Of a stretch of DNA of 64,000 nucleotides, positions 26,961 through 36,583 are shown in pieces (the stretch's first letter is position 1; each line of letters starts with the position of its first letter). The notes below the pieces were generated by a model. That model was not told the DNA's origin, did not search any database, and saw nothing but the letters and a program-made list of their open reading frames with translations. Origin of the DNA: Bdellovibrio bacteriovorus W. GTDB lineage: Bacteria > Bdellovibrionota > Bdellovibrionia > Bdellovibrionales > Bdellovibrionaceae. Both the position numbers and the translations under genes were made by a program. The stretch is from contig CP002190.1 in NCBI GenBank assembly GCA_000525675.1, positions 1,674,001-1,738,000 on the forward strand, in the 5' to 3' direction.

Positions 26961-29900
26961 GTGATCTTTTTGGGTACGTTGCATCTTCTTTCATTATTAT
27001 TTATAAGTCTTTTTCTGACGGCCTGTGGTGGTCTCAATGCCAACCTTTCTTCGCTCTTAAATAAGTCCCCACAAATCACACAGTCCCCTGATATCAATGC
27101 TTCTGGCTATTCAAACTCCACTCAACAACGCTTCACTCTAAAGCCCTCATCAGATGCCGTTGCTTATGAGTATCGCCTCAATCAATCCGCGTGGATCGAA
27201 TTCACTCCAACTTCGAATTCTGAACTTGTACTTCAAGGGCTGAATGAAGGAGAGCAAACTCTTCACCTCCGTTATCGCTATGCTTCTGGAGAGCTTTCAC
27301 CGCTAACCTCAATTCAGTGGAAGATTGATCTCACCCCACCCCTTGTGACGATCCTTACAGACGACCACTTTGCTCAAAACACGAACCAGCTTGCATTTGC
27401 ATTCAGCGGTATAGACTCTGGCCCTATTTCTACACCGATCGAAAAATTGATCTTTGAATGCGATCTACAAAACTCGGGAGCATGGAAGTCATGCAGGAAC
27501 GGTCATGAGTTTTCACAACTTCCAGAAGGAAACATTGTTCTTTCAGTAAGAGCTAAAGATCTTGCTGGCAATATATCACCTGTGGAAAGTATTGAAGGAT
27601 TGGTGGACACCGTGTCTCCACGCTTAACCATTTCTTTCATTCCTTCCATTCGTGGTGGTGGAACCGCAAATATCAAATTAAACTTAACCGAGAAAAATAT
27701 TCCAGATTCTGCACAGGTCAAAACGTTTTTATTTATGAACGGCATCTGGTCCCCATTAAGTACTCACTCTGTCAGCAAAGGAAACCATAATAACACTGCA
27801 ATTAACTTTACTTCGCCGGCTTTTCCGCTCGAAGATCAAACAGGTCTTAAGATCCGTGCAGAAATTGAAGATCTTGCTGGGAATATTGGAACAGCGGAAT
27901 CAAACGCGTTTGCTGTTGAAATCACAGCTCCTGTAATCCGCACCGAAGATTTCATTTTAGCCGATGGGGCCCTGACAACTTATTTTAGAAATATCAATGC
28001 CCGCCTCTCTGTTTACCAAAACGTCGGCGCAGTCTCTCACATTTGGATCAGCGAAAGTTCTAGCTTTTCAGAGGGAGCATGGCAAGCGTACACAACGCAA
28101 AATATCGCCTTTCAACTTTCGGGATTGGGAGGACCTAAAAAAGTTTACGTAAAAGTAAAAACTCTTTCAAACCTCGAAAGTAATGTCGTTTCTAAAGATA
28201 TCGACTATATCCCGGAAGACATACCCACTTCAACTTGGCTGGGTCCTACCATCGACACGACCCTTCAACCAAATACTCCTGTCAGTTTGTCGTGGAAGTG
28301 TGAAAACTCAACCCATGCAACTCCGACAAAAGAAATCGCTTACTCCGTAGATGATGGAGTTTACTATCATACCATCGCAACACAGCTCCCAGTTGATGGT
28401 TCTTATGAAGGGCGTTTTACTTGGAATGTTCCGAGTATATCTCCTTTTGGGGTTCTCATCACGGAAACGACACCCATTAAATTTGCAGCCTACTGCCAAT
28501 CAACCTCTGGAATTGTTAGCTCAGTTGAATCCAATTTATATAATTCTGAATGGACAATATTCGCAGGTGGCGGCGTCAATCTACAAAATATTCATATGAG
28601 TGTTGCGACCTTAGATCGAGTCTCAACTCACGCAGACTCGAAGAACAATCTCTATTATTCCAAAAATGGGAATGCGATTTTCAAAGTAGATTATCAAACG
28701 GGCCTAATTAAATCCATCTATGGCAATGCTTCTATCTCAGGGTGTGGCGACAAAGAGCTTCTAGGGGCTACCATTCTTGAGGTTGATCGCAAGCACGACA
28801 AAGCTTACATCATGAGTGGAGAAGGACTTGTGTGCCCGCGATTAGTCATCTTGGATCTAAATACTTTAGAGACGAAACTTATTCCGATCCCCTATAGAAA
28901 CGTTACCGACGTTCATGAAAATCAAACTCTTGTAAACTTTAAAAAACTTATTTTTTTCCGGGACTATGCCTATTACTGGATGGATCTTCAAAATCCAAAT
29001 GCACCACCTGTGAAAATAATTGGGAAAAACAATACCTGCGGAACTCTTTCTAGCGAAGGGGACGATGCCGACTTATCTTATCTACCTTGCGAGAACAATC
29101 CTGCGGCAGATGGTTACACACTTCTAGTTTCAAGAGATGAAAAGAAGATCTGGATTCTTGCTCGTAGTACAAAAAATATGCGCCTTGAAGGAGACTTTCA
29201 AAATGGATTTAAAATCTCTAAAGAAAACCCCTTCCCGATCGCAACCAGTTTTAATTTTAATCGATGCGTGAAAGATGAGTCTGACATTGAAGATCGCCTT
29301 TGGATCTGTCGCGAGAAAATTCAAGTGGGTCGAGGCATCAGTACTTTCAATGAGGTCACAGAAGAGCTAAAGACGTTCCTCGTGCCTACATACAAAAACA
29401 ACAACTCCATTCGAGTGTATGTTGGCGGCAGTTCTCAAGGAGCAATTGTTACCACCTCACAGAATGAGCTCCTCAAATTTACCCATTCAAATGGTGTCCC
29501 TACTTTTACAACCATCTCCAGCAACCCTCTTTTCACTGCGGGTAATGGCAATGATCTATCTCGAGTCGCCTTCACAGATGTCGATGATCTTCTTTGGCAC
29601 GAAGCCAGCAAAAGTTTATTTGTTCGAGGGATCAGTCACTTAAGAATTTTAAAGTCTACAGCGACTTATGAATTTAATGATATCTTCACAGCTGTAAATC
29701 TAACAATCATCGCAAACTCTATCCCGTCCGCGGGATTAGCAGTGAGTCCTGACAATCAAGAACTCGCCTTTATTCGCTACTCTGGAGACAGTCGTCCCGT
29801 TGATGCCCTCTCACTTCTATCCATCAATAAGGCAATGGAGTCCATCGACCCCATTCATCCCACTAACTACAGTTATTTGAAATTTTCTGGTAAGCCGGAC

Positions 29901-30575
29901 TTTCCGACAAGCCTTGCGCCCCTGACACTGGCAGACTCCACTCTCTACAGCCTTTATTCAAGTCGCCATTTACTTGCCTACGGAGGAGATGGCCTTCTTT
30001 ATTCCATCATTGGACGAGCACCCAACCAGGAACAAGACATCACTCTGGTTAAGATGAATAAAGTGAATATCGAGTTTGTAAGCGGTAAATTAGGAGTGCC
30101 TGAACTCGTTCCCGAAACACACGGAGTTGCCTTTGGCACCTCGCTTTGGAATGTCTTCGGGATGCAAACTTTGAGTGATGGGAATATTCTTTTAATAGAT
30201 GGCTTGAAACTTAGAAAGTTTAATATTCTTTCCGCACCAGTGACGTTTGATGTCTTAGCCGACTATGAAAGTCTAGGAAATAGACCTCCCCATATAACAA
30301 ATTGGTCCCATGCAAAACACGATGAGGCCACAGGGTGGACTTACTACTCCGTCGCTGAAAAAGAATCCACAACAGGGCTCAGTGAGATTTGGGCAGTTCA
30401 CCCTCATTCTGGATGGAAAAAGATTTCTGACAATCGTCTTTCGATCGGGCGCGACAGCAAGACCAACCCCCGGATTGCCGATTTACGTTTGGAGATCACA
30501 CCCTTTGGAGTTTTGGTTTTGGATAATGCGAATAGAAGAATTTTGATTCGTAAAGCGCTGCCAACTCCCCCGTAA
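26961..30575 (+). CDS. Large lipoprotein with Ig-like stalk and beta-propeller-like C-terminus
   Basis: This 1204-residue protein begins with a lipoprotein signal (lipobox FLTAC; Cys near residue 22) from a GTG start. Residues about 35-510 contain four or five Ig/cadherin-like modules with the DLAGNI string seen in the giant lipoprotein at 14468. The rest (about 520-1204) has regularly spaced beta-strand repeats typical of a WD40/NHL/YVTN-like propeller (for example FKVDYQTGLIKSIYG, LVILDLNTLETKL, WILARSTKN). It shares its plan with the 14468 protein but not the RCC1 repeats. No enzyme motif is seen. It may be a surface recognition protein (inference). Confidence 0.75.
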   Translation: MIFLGTLHLLSLLFISLFLTACGGLNANLSSLLNKSPQITQSPDINASGYSNSTQQRFTLKPSSDAVAYEYRLNQSAWIEFTPTSNSELVLQGLNEGEQTLHLRYRYASGELSPLTSIQWKIDLTPPLVTILTDDHFAQNTNQLAFAFSGIDSGPISTPIEKLIFECDLQNSGAWKSCRNGHEFSQLPEGNIVLSVRAKDLAGNISPVESIEGLVDTVSPRLTISFIPSIRGGGTANIKLNLTEKNIPDSAQVKTFLFMNGIWSPLSTHSVSKGNHNNTAINFTSPAFPLEDQTGLKIRAEIEDLAGNIGTAESNAFAVEITAPVIRTEDFILADGALTTYFRNINARLSVYQNVGAVSHIWISESSSFSEGAWQAYTTQNIAFQLSGLGGPKKVYVKVKTLSNLESNVVSKDIDYIPEDIPTSTWLGPTIDTTLQPNTPVSLSWKCENSTHATPTKEIAYSVDDGVYYHTIATQLPVDGSYEGRFTWNVPSISPFGVLITETTPIKFAAYCQSTSGIVSSVESNLYNSEWTIFAGGGVNLQNIHMSVATLDRVSTHADSKNNLYYSKNGNAIFKVDYQTGLIKSIYGNASISGCGDKELLGATILEVDRKHDKAYIMSGEGLVCPRLVILDLNTLETKLIPIPYRNVTDVHENQTLVNFKKLIFFRDYAYYWMDLQNPNAPPVKIIGKNNTCGTLSSEGDDADLSYLPCENNPAADGYTLLVSRDEKKIWILARSTKNMRLEGDFQNGFKISKENPFPIATSFNFNRCVKDESDIEDRLWICREKIQVGRGISTFNEVTEELKTFLVPTYKNNNSIRVYVGGSSQGAIVTTSQNELLKFTHSNGVPTFTTISSNPLFTAGNGNDLSRVAFTDVDDLLWHEASKSLFVRGISHLRILKSTATYEFNDIFTAVNLTIIANSIPSAGLAVSPDNQELAFIRYSGDSRPVDALSLLSINKAMESIDPIHPTNYSYLKFSGKPDFPTSLAPLTLADSTLYSLYSSRHLLAYGGDGLLYSIIGRAPNQEQDITLVKMNKVNIEFVSGKLGVPELVPETHGVAFGTSLWNVFGMQTLSDGNILLIDGLKLRKFNILSAPVTFDVLADYESLGNRPPHITNWSHAKHDEATGWTYYSVAEKESTTGLSEIWAVHPHSGWKKISDNRLSIGRDSKTNPRIADLRLEITPFGVLVLDNANRRILIRKALPTPP

Positions 30576-30595
30576 GGTTGCTGGCAGAATTACTA

Positions 30596-31513
30596 CTAAG
30601 GTTTAACCAGTGCTGCGTTGACTTGAACGCTTGGACCTAAATTTAAAGAGTTCTGATACTTCTCTTTAAATCCTTTTGGATAAAGCATAACAACAGTCGA
30701 TCCCATACGGAACATACCAAGTTCATCGCCTTTTTTAACAGGAATGCTTGGCGAATAGTTCTTGTGCTGAAACACGCACGCGGATTTCTGATTGCCGCGA
30801 ATCGTTTCATCAAAACTTAAAACAATATGACCGACGTTCGTAGCACCAACAAAGACAACTCCCACAGGCCCCAGATCCGTCTGGATCTCTACCAGAATTC
30901 TCTCATTCACCCCAAAGAGGTTCTTTACGTTGCTCGTACTCCACTCATTGACCGGCCACAACTCCCCTGGCATAGCACGCACGTCTGTGATCTCGCCCGT
31001 TACTGGAGAATGCACGCGATGGTAGTCTGTAGGGCAAAGGTAATAAGTCATAAAGTAACCTTCACCCCATTTTTCATGGCAGTGAGGATCTTGAGTAAAC
31101 TCATCCAAATTATAAGTCATGCCTTTAGCTTGAATCAAAGCTCCATCCTGAATCGGAGACGCTTGAGTGATCTGACTGTCTGCCGGATGAACGGCCCAAG
31201 AGTTTTCAGCAATAGGTCTTACATCTGATTTGAGTCGGCGAATAAAAAACTGTCCAATGGAGGGATACTCTGTGTAGTCCTTCTCAGCTTCTTGCAAGTT
31301 GATGTTATACATCTTAGCAAAGCTCTTCACAGAAAGATGTGCCCACCAAGTAGGACCTTCCCAGTGCATGAGGTGACCGACCCAGCGGCTTAAACGACGT
31401 TTTGGCAATACACGTGTGATTATCGACATAACCGTATATAACCATTTCTTCTCGGGAACTTCAACTATGTGAGCACTCAAGTCGAAGAATGAAAGCCAGC
31501 TGTATTTGAGCAT
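30596..31513 (-). CDS. psd: Phosphatidylserine decarboxylase proenzyme
   Basis: This enzyme makes phosphatidylethanolamine from phosphatidylserine at the inner membrane. It is self-cleaved to create a pyruvoyl group. The cleavage motif GST is in RMGSTVVML (about residue 268), the catalytic Asp lies in HPADSQ and the His in DYHRVHSP. Length 305 with a hydrophobic, positively charged N-terminal region is typical of bacterial Psd. The start has no strong ribosome binding site. The gene is convergent with the 26961 lipoprotein gene; only 20 bases separate the stops. Confidence 0.93.
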   Translation of the reverse strand: MLKYSWLSFFDLSAHIVEVPEKKWLYTVMSIITRVLPKRRLSRWVGHLMHWEGPTWWAHLSVKSFAKMYNINLQEAEKDYTEYPSIGQFFIRRLKSDVRPIAENSWAVHPADSQITQASPIQDGALIQAKGMTYNLDEFTQDPHCHEKWGEGYFMTYYLCPTDYHRVHSPVTGEITDVRAMPGELWPVNEWSTSNVKNLFGVNERILVEIQTDLGPVGVVFVGATNVGHIVLSFDETIRGNQKSACVFQHKNYSPSIPVKKGDELGMFRMGSTVVMLYPKGFKEKYQNSLNLGPSVQVNAALVKP

Positions 31514-31579
31514 AATCGTTTTAGAAAGCTAGAGTCTGCCCTAGTGCCTTAGCTACCCTGACTGGTATAGGAGGATAAT

Positions 31580-31822
31580 ATGATCTGGACCATCGTTATT
31601 GGCTTTGTAATTGGGGTCGTAGCCAAGTTCCTAATGCCAGGGTCGCAAGGGGGAGGCATTATCCTCACCACAATTCTGGGTATCGTCGGCTCAGTTGTCG
31701 GCACTTATATCGGGAGCGCCCTCGGGCTATACCAAATGGGAGAGTCTGCTGGCTTCATCGCCTCAGTTCTCGGAGCGATGCTTTTACTTTTTATAGTCGG
31801 CATGATTCAAAAACGAGCATAA
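31580..31822 (+). CDS. GlsB/YeaQ/YmgE-family membrane protein
   Basis: This is an 80-residue, very hydrophobic protein of the transglycosylase-associated (GlsB/YeaQ/YmgE) family, found in envelope stress responses. Three membrane segments are visible: MIWTIVIGFVIGVVAKFL, a glycine-rich GGGIILTTILGIVGSVVGTYIG segment and a C-terminal helix ending in QKRA. The conserved GxxAKFLMPG motif is present. A good AGGAGG precedes the ATG. A stem-loop follows the stop. It stands alone between divergent psd and the AraC-type gene. Confidence 0.85.
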   Translation: MIWTIVIGFVIGVVAKFLMPGSQGGGIILTTILGIVGSVVGTYIGSALGLYQMGESAGFIASVLGAMLLLFIVGMIQKRA

Positions 31823-31828
31823 CTAAAT

Positions 31829-31870
31829 CCCCTTTTTGCTACGTAGGCAAAAAGGGGGACTCTTTCCTTT
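31829..31870 (+). terminator. Terminator after the GlsB-type gene
   Basis: CCCCTTTTTGC (31829-31839) and GCAAAAAGGGG (31847-31857) form a perfect 11-bp stem with a seven-base loop, 7 bases after the stop. The following sequence is pyrimidine-rich (CTCTTTCCTTTCTCC) rather than a pure T run. Confidence 0.6.
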
Positions 31871-31923
31871 CTCCTTTTTAGAAATTCTGTGGCCTTCAAT
31901 CGAGCCTATGATAAATTAGCCCT

Positions 31924-32718
31924 ATGATTCAGGCACAAAAAAGGACAGTTCAAAAAGAAAACCTTTGGGTTGAGACTTATTGGCAGGTAAATGCCTTACT
32001 AAAATCTCCTCAGCATTCCCGCCTATCAGCCTCTCGCCTCGGCCACCTAATCCTTGCGCCTAAAAACCAGCCTGCTCACTATCAATGTGACGAAAGCAAA
32101 ATTTCAATCTATGGCAGCCATATTTTGTTTCCACAAGCCTCACCTGTGTACCTAAGACAGTCCTCCAAGGTCTTTCTCTGCGGGGCGGAGCTTAGCTTCG
32201 GAACACTCTATCTTCTCTCGAAAAAACAAGGCCTTAAAATGCCTACCGATCACTATCTCGCCGAAGCGACTTCTTTCTTGCTTAAAGAGGAACCTTCTTT
32301 TGAAAGCTCCATTCAGATATTTGACCATATATTTAAAGAGTTAAAACTAGAAAACGAAATCGATGGGCACTATATCCTTAGTAAAGCTGCTGATTCGCTT
32401 TTAAGGACTTACCCTCACGCAAAAGTGAGCGAACTTGGAAGAGAGTTAAATATTTCTCAAAGAACTCTAGAGCGTTCCTTTAAACGGGTCACAGGTATGT
32501 CATTAAAGACTTACCAAAATATTCATCGCTTCAATAGCTATCTAGAGGAGTTTCTGCAATCCAATACAAAGAATCCAACATCTGTGGAAGAACTCTATTA
32601 CTTTTACGATCAATCTCACTGCATTCGCCAATTCCAAACTCACATCGGCCAGTCCCCTCTTCAGTTGCTGAAAAATGATGACTTAATCTCTAGTTTTTAT
32701 CAATTCCAAGAGGGCTAA
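31924..32718 (+). CDS. AraC-family transcriptional regulator
   Basis: This 264-residue protein has an AraC-type double helix-turn-helix at residues about 150-250. The first helix-turn-helix contains VSELGRELNISQRTLERSF, followed by the conserved linker (MSLKTYQNIHRF) and a second HTH with IRQFQTHIGQSPLQLL, where the usual SPxxYR ending is SPLQLL. The N-terminal 140 residues contain no cupin signature I can identify, so the ligand is unknown. It may regulate the acetyltransferase gene that follows in the same orientation 64 bases downstream. The start ATG is preceded by no strong ribosome binding site. Confidence 0.8.
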   Translation: MIQAQKRTVQKENLWVETYWQVNALLKSPQHSRLSASRLGHLILAPKNQPAHYQCDESKISIYGSHILFPQASPVYLRQSSKVFLCGAELSFGTLYLLSKKQGLKMPTDHYLAEATSFLLKEEPSFESSIQIFDHIFKELKLENEIDGHYILSKAADSLLRTYPHAKVSELGRELNISQRTLERSFKRVTGMSLKTYQNIHRFNSYLEEFLQSNTKNPTSVEELYYFYDQSHCIRQFQTHIGQSPLQLLKNDDLISSFYQFQEG

Positions 32719-32747
32719 TGTCGTATTTGTACAATCTTTAAAACTTA

Positions 32748-32778
32748 GATCTCCTTATTCTTAAAGAAAAAGGAGATC
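32748..32778 (+). promoter_or_regulatory. Long hairpin sequestering the ribosome binding site of the acetyltransferase gene
   Basis: GATCTCCTTATTC (32748-32760) and GAAAAAGGAGATC (32766-32778) pair over 13 positions with one mismatch around a five-base loop (TTAAA). The right arm contains AAGGAG, the ribosome binding site of the TTG start at 32783. In RNA this would hide the site. No T run follows, so it is more likely a translational control hairpin or attenuator than a terminator of the AraC gene. Confidence 0.65.
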
Positions 32779-32782
32779 AATC

Positions 32783-33208
32783 TTGATTCGCAAACTACTC
32801 CCCGCAGACCTAGACTCCGCAATAGATATTTGGCTTCGAGCCTCAATCATTGCCCATGATTTTATTCCCAAAGAATTTTGGCAAGGAAAGATCGGCGACA
32901 TGAAATCAGTTTATTTACCAAACTCTGAAAGCTATATCCTAGAAGATCAAAATAAAATTGTGGGCTTTGTCAGCTTGGTTGAAAATCAAATCGCCGCCAT
33001 TTTTGTCGATCCTCATCAACAAGGTAAAGGCTATGGTAAGAAACTATTAAGTTACACGAAAGAGCTTCGTACTAACTTGGAACTTTCCGTTTATGCAAAA
33101 AACTCTAAAAGTATTGAGTTTTATAAAAATCAAAATTTTAAAATCCAAAAAGAGGAACTCGAACCTGAAGCCAATGAGCCTTGCTTCGTGATGACTTGGT
33201 CTAAGTAA
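32783..33208 (+). CDS. GNAT-family N-acetyltransferase
   Basis: This is a 141-residue acetyltransferase. The acetyl-CoA motif A is HQQGKGYGKKLL (about residues 77-88), with an adjacent strand AAIFVDP. The tail follows the typical YAKNSKSIEFYKNQNFK pattern. The substrate is unknown; the closest general look is a YjaB/PhnO-type small acetyltransferase. The TTG start at 32783 is supported by AAGGAG 8 bases upstream. The gene follows an AraC-type regulator, with a long hairpin over its binding site, so it may be conditionally expressed. Confidence 0.85.
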   Translation: MIRKLLPADLDSAIDIWLRASIIAHDFIPKEFWQGKIGDMKSVYLPNSESYILEDQNKIVGFVSLVENQIAAIFVDPHQQGKGYGKKLLSYTKELRTNLELSVYAKNSKSIEFYKNQNFKIQKEELEPEANEPCFVMTWSK

Positions 33209-33224
33209 TAGCTTGTACCATAAA

Positions 33225-33262
33225 TAAAAAAAGGGACTCTGTTGATACAGAATCCCTTTTCT
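33225..33262. terminator. Bidirectional terminator between acetyltransferase and icmF
   Basis: AAAAGGGACTCTG (33229-33241) and CAGAATCCCTTTT (33248-33260) form a 13-position stem with one mismatch. On the minus strand that mismatch becomes a G-U pair, and a long T run follows; on the plus strand the T run is shorter. It ends both convergent transcripts. Confidence 0.88.
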
Positions 33263-33282
33263 AAGCACTCAACTTTTCCTTC

Positions 33283-36200
33283 TTACAGATTACGACGGTA
33301 CTGGCCGCCCACCTCATAAAGAGCTTCCGTCATTTGATATAGACTGCACACACGTGCGGCCTTCATCAGAGCTTCAAAAATATTTCCACCCTTAAGAACT
33401 GTTTCCTTCAATTCTTTTAATTGGGCCTGCCCATCTGAAGAATGTTTCTTCTGGAACAAATGCACATTATCTAATTGAGCATTCTTCTCTTCATAAGAAG
33501 CCCGTGCCAATTCGATTTTTGGAGGAATATAGCCTTGCTCCAAAGTTTTTGGATCAATGAAAGTATTCACGCCGATGATTGGCAATGTACCATCGTGCTT
33601 GAGATGCTCATAATACAACGACTCTTCTTGAATCTTAGAGCGTTGATACTGAGTTTCCATAGCCCCTAAAACACCGCCGCGTTCGCTGATCTTTTTAAAC
33701 TCAGCCAGAACCGCTTCTTCGACCAAATCCGTTAATTCGTCGATGAAGTAAGCCCCTTGTGTTGGGTTTTCATTCTTCGTCATTCCGAATTCACGATTGA
33801 TAATTAACTGGATAGCCATCGCACGGCGTACAGACTCTTCTGTCGGTGTCGTGATCGCCTCATCGTAAGCATTCGTATGCAAGCTGTTGCAGTTATCGTA
33901 GATAGCAAGCAATGCCTGCAAAGTTGTACGGATGTCATTGAAATCAATCTCTTGAGCATGCAATGAACGTCCAGAGGTCTGAATATGGTATTTCAATTTT
34001 TGAGAGCGATCATTCGCCTTATAAAGATCGCGCATTGCTACGGACCAAATACGACGAGCTACACGCCCTAAAACAGCATACTCAGGATCCAATCCGTTAC
34101 TAAAGAAGAAAGACAAATTCGGAGCAAAGTCATCTATATTAAGACCGCGCGCCAAATAGTATTCTACAAAAGTAAAGCCATTGGAAAGAGTAAAGGCCAA
34201 CTGAGAAATCGGATTCGCCCCTGCTTCAGCAATGTGATAACCAGAAATACTCACTGAATAAAAGTTTTTGATTTTTTGACGAACGAAGTACTCTTGGATG
34301 TCGCCCATCATCTTCAAAGCAAAGTTAATCGAGAAAATGCAAGTGTTCTGTCCTTGATCTTCTTTCAAGATATCGGCCTGAACCGTTCCGCGCACTTGCT
34401 GTAAAGTCCAGAGAGCAATATCTGTATATTCGCCTTCACTCAACTTACGACCTAATTCTTTCTCTTTCTTTTCAACCTGCTGATCAATCGCGGTATTAAA
34501 ATAGAAAGCCAGAATCATCGGAGCCGGTCCGTTAATCGTCATACTGACAGAAGTATTTGGATTGACAAGATCGAAGCCTGCGAAGAGCTTTTTCATATCC
34601 TCCAACGTACAAATACTAACACCTGACTCGCCGACTTTTCCGAAAATATCAGGACGCTGATCAGGATCTTGACCATATAAAGTCACAGAGTCGAAAGCCG
34701 TTGATAGACGATGTGCTGTTTCCCCTTCCGTCAAATAGTGGAAACGCTTATTCGTACGTTCAGGAGTTCCTTCGCCCGCAAACATACGCTTAGGGTCCTC
34801 GTCAGCCCGCTTAAGCGGAAACACACCTGCGGTGAAAGGAAATTCCCCAGGAACATTTTCTAAGGAAAGATATCTAAAACGATCACCCCAATCTTTGAAC
34901 TTGGGCACAACAACACGGCGAATTTTGGTTCCTGAAAGAGATTCGCGCACCAACGGTTGACGAATTTCTTTATCTCGAACTTTAAAGACCAACTCATCGC
35001 CAGAATAGGTCTCAATCAATTGATCGAAGTTTTCAAGACTTGTGAGTTCTTCTTGAGTGAACTCAGCGCTGTATTCTGCTTTTACTTTTTCTACTTTCTT
35101 AGGATCTGCTTCAATTAAAGCTGAAACTTTTTTTAAGCCGCCTAAAACCGACGCCTTTTCAGCAAGATCCTCAGTTCTTTTTTTGTATTTCTGAATTGTA
35201 GATACGATCTCAGATAAGTAGTTCTGACGATCTGCTGGAATGATCGTGTGTTCTTCCGCAGAAAGGACAGTCTCTTTAAAGTTGTTTTTAATGATCCAAT
35301 GACCTGGTTGTCTTTCTTCCAAAACCTCGGTGATTTTGAAGAAGAGCTTGTTAACTCCACCGTCGTTAAACTGTGAAGCTTGAGTCAAGAATACTGGAAC
35401 TTTGACGTCATTATCAAAAATCTTGCGTGAGCGTTTATACTGTTTTGTCACATCACGAACAGCATCTAAAGCACCACGACGATCTGCCTTATTAACAGCA
35501 ATCAATTCTGCAAAGTCGATCATGTCGATCTTTTCTAGCTGCGACTGAGCTCCAAAATCAGAGGTCATCACATAGAGAGAAAAATCACTCACTTCAGTGA
35601 TCGCCATATTGCCCTGACCAATTCCAGAGGTCTCTGCGATAATGAAATCAAAATCAAGCTGGCGTACGAAGTCCAAAATTTCTGGCAGTGAAGAAGCAAT
35701 TTCTCTTCCTGATCCACGAGAAGCCACTGAACGCATAAAAACTTGTGGTCTAGATAAAGAATTCATACGAATGCGGTCGCCAAGCAGTGAACCACCAGTT
35801 TTACGCTTTGAAGGGTCCACACAGATCACAGCAATGCGTTTATCTGGATAAGCATTCAAATATCGCTGAACAAGCTCATCGATCAAAGAGGACTTTCCTG
35901 CCCCACCGGTTCCTGTGATTCCCAAAACTTGCGGAGGATTTTTTGCTTTAAAGCTTTCTAATCCAAATTGCGAAAGAGAAAGGTCTTTATTGCCATTTTC
36001 AATAGAAGTCAGAGCAACGCCTAACTCTACCGATGGAATCGTGTCGCCCGCGAAAATATTTTTCTTCTTTGAAAACTCTTTTTGTTTTTCTAAAACATCA
36101 AAGTCACAACCACGCACGATCATCTCGATCATGCCTTCAAGTCCTAAACGTCGACCATCATCCGGATGAAAGATCTGAGCGATTCCGTAATCCTCAAGTT

Positions 36201-36522
36201 CTTTTTTCTCGTCATGAACGATCACACCACCGCCGCCGCCGTAAATCTGAACGTAACCAGCGCCCGCTTCATCAAGAAGGTCCTTCATGTATTTGAAGTA
36301 CTCCATGTGTCCGCCCTGATACGAGCTGATACAAACACCTTGAGCGCCTTCTTGAAGGACTGCTTTTACAACGTCATTCACGGATCGATTGTGACCAAGG
36401 TGAATAACCTCAGCCCCAAGATCTTGAAGAATACGGCGCATGATATTGATGCTGGCATCATGACCATCGAAAAGTGCGGCTGCTGTTACGATACGAACGG
36501 GATTCTTTAATGTGTAAGCCAT
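33283..36522 (-). CDS. icmF: Fused isobutyryl-CoA mutase IcmF
   Basis: IcmF is a B12-dependent carbon-skeleton mutase fused to its G-protein chaperone that interconverts isobutyryl-CoA and n-butyryl-CoA. Residues 1-140 are the cobalamin domain with DGHDAS (His21 as cobalt ligand). Residues about 190-400 are a MeaI-like GTPase (P-loop GTGGAGKSS, near residue 203). Residues about 520-1079 are the methylmalonyl-CoA-mutase-like TIM barrel. The three-part order and 1079-residue length are specific to IcmF. It is downstream of hydroxyacyl-CoA dehydrogenase and enoyl-CoA hydratase genes; a hairpin lies in the 61-base gap. An upstream CTTTTAAAAG palindrome overlaps the AAAAGG binding site. Confidence 0.95.
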   Translation of the reverse strand: MAYTLKNPVRIVTAAALFDGHDASINIMRRILQDLGAEVIHLGHNRSVNDVVKAVLQEGAQGVCISSYQGGHMEYFKYMKDLLDEAGAGYVQIYGGGGGVIVHDEKKELEDYGIAQIFHPDDGRRLGLEGMIEMIVRGCDFDVLEKQKEFSKKKNIFAGDTIPSVELGVALTSIENGNKDLSLSQFGLESFKAKNPPQVLGITGTGGAGKSSLIDELVQRYLNAYPDKRIAVICVDPSKRKTGGSLLGDRIRMNSLSRPQVFMRSVASRGSGREIASSLPEILDFVRQLDFDFIIAETSGIGQGNMAITEVSDFSLYVMTSDFGAQSQLEKIDMIDFAELIAVNKADRRGALDAVRDVTKQYKRSRKIFDNDVKVPVFLTQASQFNDGGVNKLFFKITEVLEERQPGHWIIKNNFKETVLSAEEHTIIPADRQNYLSEIVSTIQKYKKRTEDLAEKASVLGGLKKVSALIEADPKKVEKVKAEYSAEFTQEELTSLENFDQLIETYSGDELVFKVRDKEIRQPLVRESLSGTKIRRVVVPKFKDWGDRFRYLSLENVPGEFPFTAGVFPLKRADEDPKRMFAGEGTPERTNKRFHYLTEGETAHRLSTAFDSVTLYGQDPDQRPDIFGKVGESGVSICTLEDMKKLFAGFDLVNPNTSVSMTINGPAPMILAFYFNTAIDQQVEKKEKELGRKLSEGEYTDIALWTLQQVRGTVQADILKEDQGQNTCIFSINFALKMMGDIQEYFVRQKIKNFYSVSISGYHIAEAGANPISQLAFTLSNGFTFVEYYLARGLNIDDFAPNLSFFFSNGLDPEYAVLGRVARRIWSVAMRDLYKANDRSQKLKYHIQTSGRSLHAQEIDFNDIRTTLQALLAIYDNCNSLHTNAYDEAITTPTEESVRRAMAIQLIINREFGMTKNENPTQGAYFIDELTDLVEEAVLAEFKKISERGGVLGAMETQYQRSKIQEESLYYEHLKHDGTLPIIGVNTFIDPKTLEQGYIPPKIELARASYEEKNAQLDNVHLFQKKHSSDGQAQLKELKETVLKGGNIFEALMKAARVCSLYQMTEALYEVGGQYRRNL

Positions 36523-36544
36523 ATGAACCTTTTAAAAGATACAC

Positions 36545-36572
36545 AAGAAGGGACTTTAGAAAGTCCCTTCTT
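36545..36572. other. Stem-loop between enoyl-CoA hydratase and icmF
   Basis: AAGAAGGGACTT (36545-36556) and AAGTCCCTTCTT (36561-36572) form a perfect 12-bp stem with a four-base loop. No T run follows on the minus strand, so it may be a stabilising or processing element that tunes icmF levels, rather than a full terminator. Confidence 0.6.
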
Positions 36573-36583
36573 CAAATAAATAA

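Noticed and set aside
36166-36510. 114-codon plus-strand frame opposite icmF
   Set aside because: It is antisense to the cobalamin domain of IcmF, which is certain.
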